A program made the translations under genes and the position numbers. A stretch of DNA of 8,162 bases, taken from NCBI GenBank assembly GCA_038244535.1, contig JBBRTJ010000126.1, positions 1-8,162 on the forward strand. Reading direction: 5' to 3'. Positions 6,172 to 8,162 of this stretch are shown one piece after another. The notes beneath the pieces are model-generated. The model ran no database searches, was not told where the DNA came from, and saw only the letters and a program-made list of their open reading frames with translations. Each line of letters starts with the position of its first letter. The first letter of the stretch is position 1. Origin of the DNA: JBBRTJ01 sp038244535 (GTDB taxonomy: Bacteria > Actinomycetota > Acidimicrobiia > Acidimicrobiales > Ilumatobacteraceae).

Positions 6172-6492
6172 GTGAGCATCGGAGGGCAGCAGCTCGTGGC
6201 CCCTGACCTGATCAACGTCGAGGTGGTCTCGGTGCTTCGTCGACACGTCCTGGCGCGCACGATGGGGACCGCCCGGGCCGCGTCGCTGTTGGCCGACCCG
6301 TTGGACGCCCCGATCCGGCGAGTGCCGACCCTCCCGTTGATCGAGAGCGTGTGGACGAGCCGCGACAACCTCACGGCCTACGACGCCGCCTACGTGGCCC
6401 TTGCCGCTGAGCGCGATGTGCCCCTCATCACCACGGACTCGAAGCGCGCAGCATCGCCGCCCCTGGCTGCCACCGTCATCGGGGTGCGATGA
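6172..6492 (+). CDS. Truncated PIN-domain (VapC-like) protein
   Basis: 106 residues if started at GTG 6172, with a weak GGAG 6 bases upstream. From residue 9 on it follows the VapC-type PIN fold: LVAPDLINVEVVSVLRR (8-24) holds the conserved acidic residue E17, RDNLTAYDAAYVALA (64-78) holds D71, and PLITTDSKRA (84-93) holds D89. What is missing is the first ~35 residues of a normal PIN protein, with the beta-strand 'hhDxSahh' that supplies the first metal-binding aspartate. Upstream in frame there are only 7 codons before the obg stop, and I see no such strand in any frame at the end of obg. No antitoxin gene (VapB type) is adjacent. It therefore looks like a deletion remnant of a VapC toxin gene or a PIN protein with a changed job. 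The stop overlaps the proB start as ATGA (6489-6492), so its translation, active protein or not, may feed ribosomes to proB. Confidence 0.7.
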   Translation: MSIGGQQLVAPDLINVEVVSVLRRHVLARTMGTARAASLLADPLDAPIRRVPTLPLIESVWTSRDNLTAYDAAYVALAAERDVPLITTDSKRAASPPLAATVIGVR

Positions 6493-7580
6493 GCACGATC
6501 GTGGCCAAGATCGGTACCTCGTCGCTCACCGATGACGCCGGCGTGATCGACGGCGCCGTCATCGTCACGTTGTGCGACGAGGTCGTCGCCCTCGTGCGGG
6601 CCGGGCACCGGGTGGTGGTCGTCACCTCAGGGGCGGTGGCGGCCGGCGTGGCCGCGCTCGGCCTCGCCGCCAGGCCGACCGACATGCCCACGCTCCAGGC
6701 CTTGTCGGCCGCGGGTCAGAGCCGGCTGATGCGCGTGTACGACGAGGCTCTCGCCGCTCACGACCTCGTCGGTGCCCAGGTCCTCCTCGTGCCCAACGAC
6801 TTCTTCGACCGCCGCCAGTACCTGCACGCGCGTCAGACCCTGCAGCGACTTCTCGAGCTCGGATGCGTGCCCATCGTCAACGAGAACGACGCCATTGCCA
6901 ACGACGAGCTGCGCTTCGGCGACAATGACCGCATCGCCGCGCTCGTGGCCCAACTGGTCTCGGCCGACCTGCTGGTGCTGCTGACCGACACGGCCGGCCT
7001 GTTCACCGCCGATCCCCGGGTCGATGCCGACGCCCGCCTGATCGACGAGGTCGCGGCGGACGCCGAGCTGCTGGCGGCCGTCGGAGGGGCAGGTACGAAT
7101 CGGGGCAGCGGGGGGATGTCGTCCAAGCTGGCGGCGGCTCGAATCGCGTCCTGGTCCGGGGTGCGAGCGGTGATCGCAGCGGCCAGCCGGCCGCACGTGC
7201 TGACGGATGCGCTGGCCGGCGTGGCCGGGGTGGGCACCTCGTTTCAGGCCCACGATCGGCGGCTACCAGCCCGCAAGCTCTGGATCGCCTTTGCCACGGC
7301 GGTCGACGGGCAGGTCGTGGTCGACGAGGGAGCGCACAGGGCGCTCGTCGAACGCGGCACCTCGCTCCTGCCTGCGGGCGTCGTCGCAGTGCACGGCGAC
7401 TTCGACGAGGCCGGTGCGGTCGAGCTGGTTGGCCCAGATGGCAAGGTCTTCGCCCGGGGGCTCACCGCGGTCGACGCAGTGACGCTGCGGTCGATCGCTG
7501 GTCGCCGGACCGTCGACCTGCCCGACGACGTGGCCCACGAGGTGGTCCACCGCGACGACCTGGTCGTGCTACCCCGCTGA
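6489..7580 (+). CDS. proB: Glutamate 5-kinase with C-terminal PUA domain
   Basis: 363 residues. ProB phosphorylates L-glutamate to glutamyl 5-phosphate, the first and usually feedback-controlled step of proline synthesis in the cytoplasm. The amino-acid-kinase domain spans ~1-255: KIGTSSL (7-13, with the nucleotide-binding lysine K7), VTSGAVAAG, then NENDAIANDELRFGDND (131-147), the glutamate-binding loop, LTDTAGLF (165-172) with DPR following, and GSGGMSSK (206-213). A PUA domain, as in E. coli ProB, runs from about residue 263 to the end. The start ATG 6489 overlaps the stop of the PIN gene as ATGA; only a weak G-rich SD precedes it, so coupling to the upstream frame is likely. proA, often next, is not in this window. 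The obg-proB order is common in bacteria. Confidence 0.96.
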   Translation: MSTIVAKIGTSSLTDDAGVIDGAVIVTLCDEVVALVRAGHRVVVVTSGAVAAGVAALGLAARPTDMPTLQALSAAGQSRLMRVYDEALAAHDLVGAQVLLVPNDFFDRRQYLHARQTLQRLLELGCVPIVNENDAIANDELRFGDNDRIAALVAQLVSADLLVLLTDTAGLFTADPRVDADARLIDEVAADAELLAAVGGAGTNRGSGGMSSKLAAARIASWSGVRAVIAAASRPHVLTDALAGVAGVGTSFQAHDRRLPARKLWIAFATAVDGQVVVDEGAHRALVERGTSLLPAGVVAVHGDFDEAGAVELVGPDGKVFARGLTAVDAVTLRSIAGRRTVDLPDDVAHEVVHRDDLVVLPR

Positions 7581-7609
7581 GGGCGTTCGCCCGGGGATCG
7601 GCGAGCGCC

Positions 7610-7615
7610 TAGGTT
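7610..7615 (+). promoter_or_regulatory. -10-like box before the EthD-domain gene
   Basis: TAGGTT fits TANNNT and ends 8 bases before the ATG at 7624. A weak -35-like TTCGCC (7586-7591) stands 18 bp upstream of it. No Shine-Dalgarno is visible, so the gene is a leaderless candidate with its own promoter inside the 43-bp gap after proB. Confidence 0.4.
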
Positions 7616-7623
7616 GCGCGGCC

Positions 7624-7905
7624 ATGATCCGAACAAGCGTCTTCTATCCCAAGGGTGACGACATCACCTTCGACCACGACTACTACAAGAGCACCCACGT
7701 GCCGATGTGCCTCGCCGCGTGGAACTGCCGCGCCGAGATCGACAAGGGCGCTGATGGCCCCTACGTTGCCGCAGTCCACCTGTTCTTCGAGTCGATGGAC
7801 GCCATGCAGGCGGCGATGGCCATGCCCGAGACGGCCGCGATCATGGCCGACATCGCCAACTACACCAACGCCGTCCCGGTGATGCAGGTGAGCGAAGTCG
7901 TCTGA
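7624..7905 (+). CDS. EthD family small protein (dimeric alpha/beta-barrel)
   Basis: 93 residues, near the usual ~100 for single-domain EthD proteins. The N-terminus MIRTSVFYPKGDDITFDHDYYKSTHVPM is cut here to its key parts: FYPKG (7-11), FDHDYY (16-21) and HVPM (25-28), which match the EthD pattern '.YP.g...Fd.dYY...H.Pl'. The C-terminal MADIANYTNAVPVMQVSEV also fits (AEIMADIPNFTNIQPVIQISE-like). EthD was named from an ethyl tert-butyl ether degradation cluster; most members have no known reaction and form ferredoxin-like dimers. Nothing nearby suggests a catabolic pathway, so no substrate is assigned. Start ATG 7624 fits the family N-terminus and the -10-like box 8 bases upstream. It ends 9 bp before the stop of the convergent minus-strand gene. 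Confidence 0.85.
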   Translation: MIRTSVFYPKGDDITFDHDYYKSTHVPMCLAAWNCRAEIDKGADGPYVAAVHLFFESMDAMQAAMAMPETAAIMADIANYTNAVPVMQVSEVV

Positions 7906-7914
7906 CCCTGTTCG

Positions 7915-8162
7915 TCAGCCCGCCGGCGCGGCTGGCGGGCTGCCGAGGGCAGGAGCGCCACTGCCGCTCGGGAGCCCGAGCTCGGCCTTCATGGCGTTGA
8001 GGCGGGCATGGGACTCGACGGTGTTGGTGGCAGCCTCGATCTCGAGCACCCGCTGCTCGACGGATACGTCGGTCAGCTCAGCGGCGGCCTTGGCCTTGGC
8101 GTAACGGGCTTCGATCTTGTCGCGGACCTCGTTGAGGGTCGGCACATCGGTACCGACGGCGA
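7915..8162 (-). CDS. C-terminal part of a coiled-coil protein, possibly PspA/IM30 family (continues beyond window)
   Basis: On the minus strand the frame is open from the window edge to the stop at 7915-7917, giving about 81 visible residues. A GTG at 8145 could serve as start for a 76-residue protein, but there is no SD or -10-like box in the right place before it, and the frame remains open, so a partial longer gene is more likely. The visible part is Ala/Glu/Lys-rich and helical: TLNEVRDKIEARYAKAKAAA, then ELTDVSVEQRVLEIE and ARLNAMKAELGL, followed by a flexible Gly/Pro/Ala/Ser tail. This resembles, from memory, the last helices of actinobacterial PspA/IM30 membrane-stress proteins; I cannot confirm that without the upstream part. 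No membrane segment or cysteine is seen in the visible portion. Confidence 0.6.
   Translation of the reverse strand, partial: AVGTDVPTLNEVRDKIEARYAKAKAAAELTDVSVEQRVLEIEAATNTVESHARLNAMKAELGLPSGSGAPALGSPPAAPAG
7916..7942. terminator. Possible hairpin terminator between convergent EthD and minus-strand gene
   Basis: CAGCCCGCC (7916-7924) and GGCGGGCTG (7934-7942) form a perfect 9-bp stem with a 9-base loop. It begins 10 bases after the EthD stop, so it could end that transcript. It also covers the last codons of the minus-strand gene, where the repeat may simply reflect the Gly/Pro/Ala coding bias. No T-tract follows on either strand. Confidence 0.35.

Noticed and set aside
3709..6246. Single 845-codon minus-strand frame
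   Set aside because: Only the part up to 4833 resembles a protein family (dGTPase-like). The rest is antisense to obg and is open because of high GC; a true start fits at ATG 4833.
6627..7253. 208-codon minus-strand frame opposite proB
   Set aside because: Shadow of proB; no domain and no initiation signal seen.
7581..7592. Small hairpin GGGC-GTTC-GCCC just after proB
   Set aside because: Four base pairs with no T-tract, and it overlaps the weak -35 candidate of the EthD gene; too little for a terminator call.
1..8162. CRISPR array, IS element, tRNA, rRNA, riboswitch or T-box
   Set aside because: I looked for regular repeats, terminal inverted repeats, transposase motifs and RNA gene landmarks and saw none; the intergenic gaps are all too short (up to about 103 bp) for most of these.

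Overview
The window is a GC-rich chromosomal segment from a bacterium, most likely an actinomycetote and possibly of the Acidimicrobiia. This is inferred from strong G/C preference at third codon positions, from apparently leaderless genes with a TANNNT -10 box just before the ATG, and from the protein style; no rRNA or other taxonomic marker is present. It reads as a conserved housekeeping neighbourhood rather than an accessory island. I found no mobile element, CRISPR array, tRNA or rRNA. The longest stretch without a gene is about 100 bp (3606-3708).

Left block, plus strand (1-3605): the 3' end of a radical-SAM gene of the TIGR03960 type, its TIGR03936/DUF2344 partner, an RNase E/G gene, then rplU and rpmA. 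This order (radical-SAM pair, rne/rng, rplU, rpmA, obg) is familiar from Clostridia and Actinobacteria and links RNA processing with large-subunit ribosome assembly. The first three genes are tightly coupled. rplU appears to have its own promoter and probably a leaderless start. rpmA follows with a Shine-Dalgarno that overlaps the rplU stop. A strong 14-bp hairpin closes the unit.

Centre (3709-6150): an HD-domain dNTP triphosphohydrolase (dgt-like) on the minus strand converges on rpmA. It diverges from obg across an 81-bp spacer that carries a -10-like box for each direction. The Obg GTPase is complete in domain order but has an altered G4 motif (TKAD) and an unusually short stretch between G4 and G5.

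Right block, plus strand (6172-7905): a PIN-domain protein that lacks the N-terminal segment with the first catalytic aspartate. It overlaps proB (glutamate 5-kinase, first step of proline synthesis) by ATGA. A small EthD-domain protein with its own promoter-like sequence follows. At the right edge, on the minus strand, is the C-terminal part of a coiled-coil protein that looks like the tail of PspA/IM30 and probably continues out of the window.

I see no convincing wholly new multi-gene system. The points most worth a second look are the truncated PIN gene coupled to proB, the modified Obg G domain, and the contrast between leaderless first genes and SD- or overlap-coupled internal genes.
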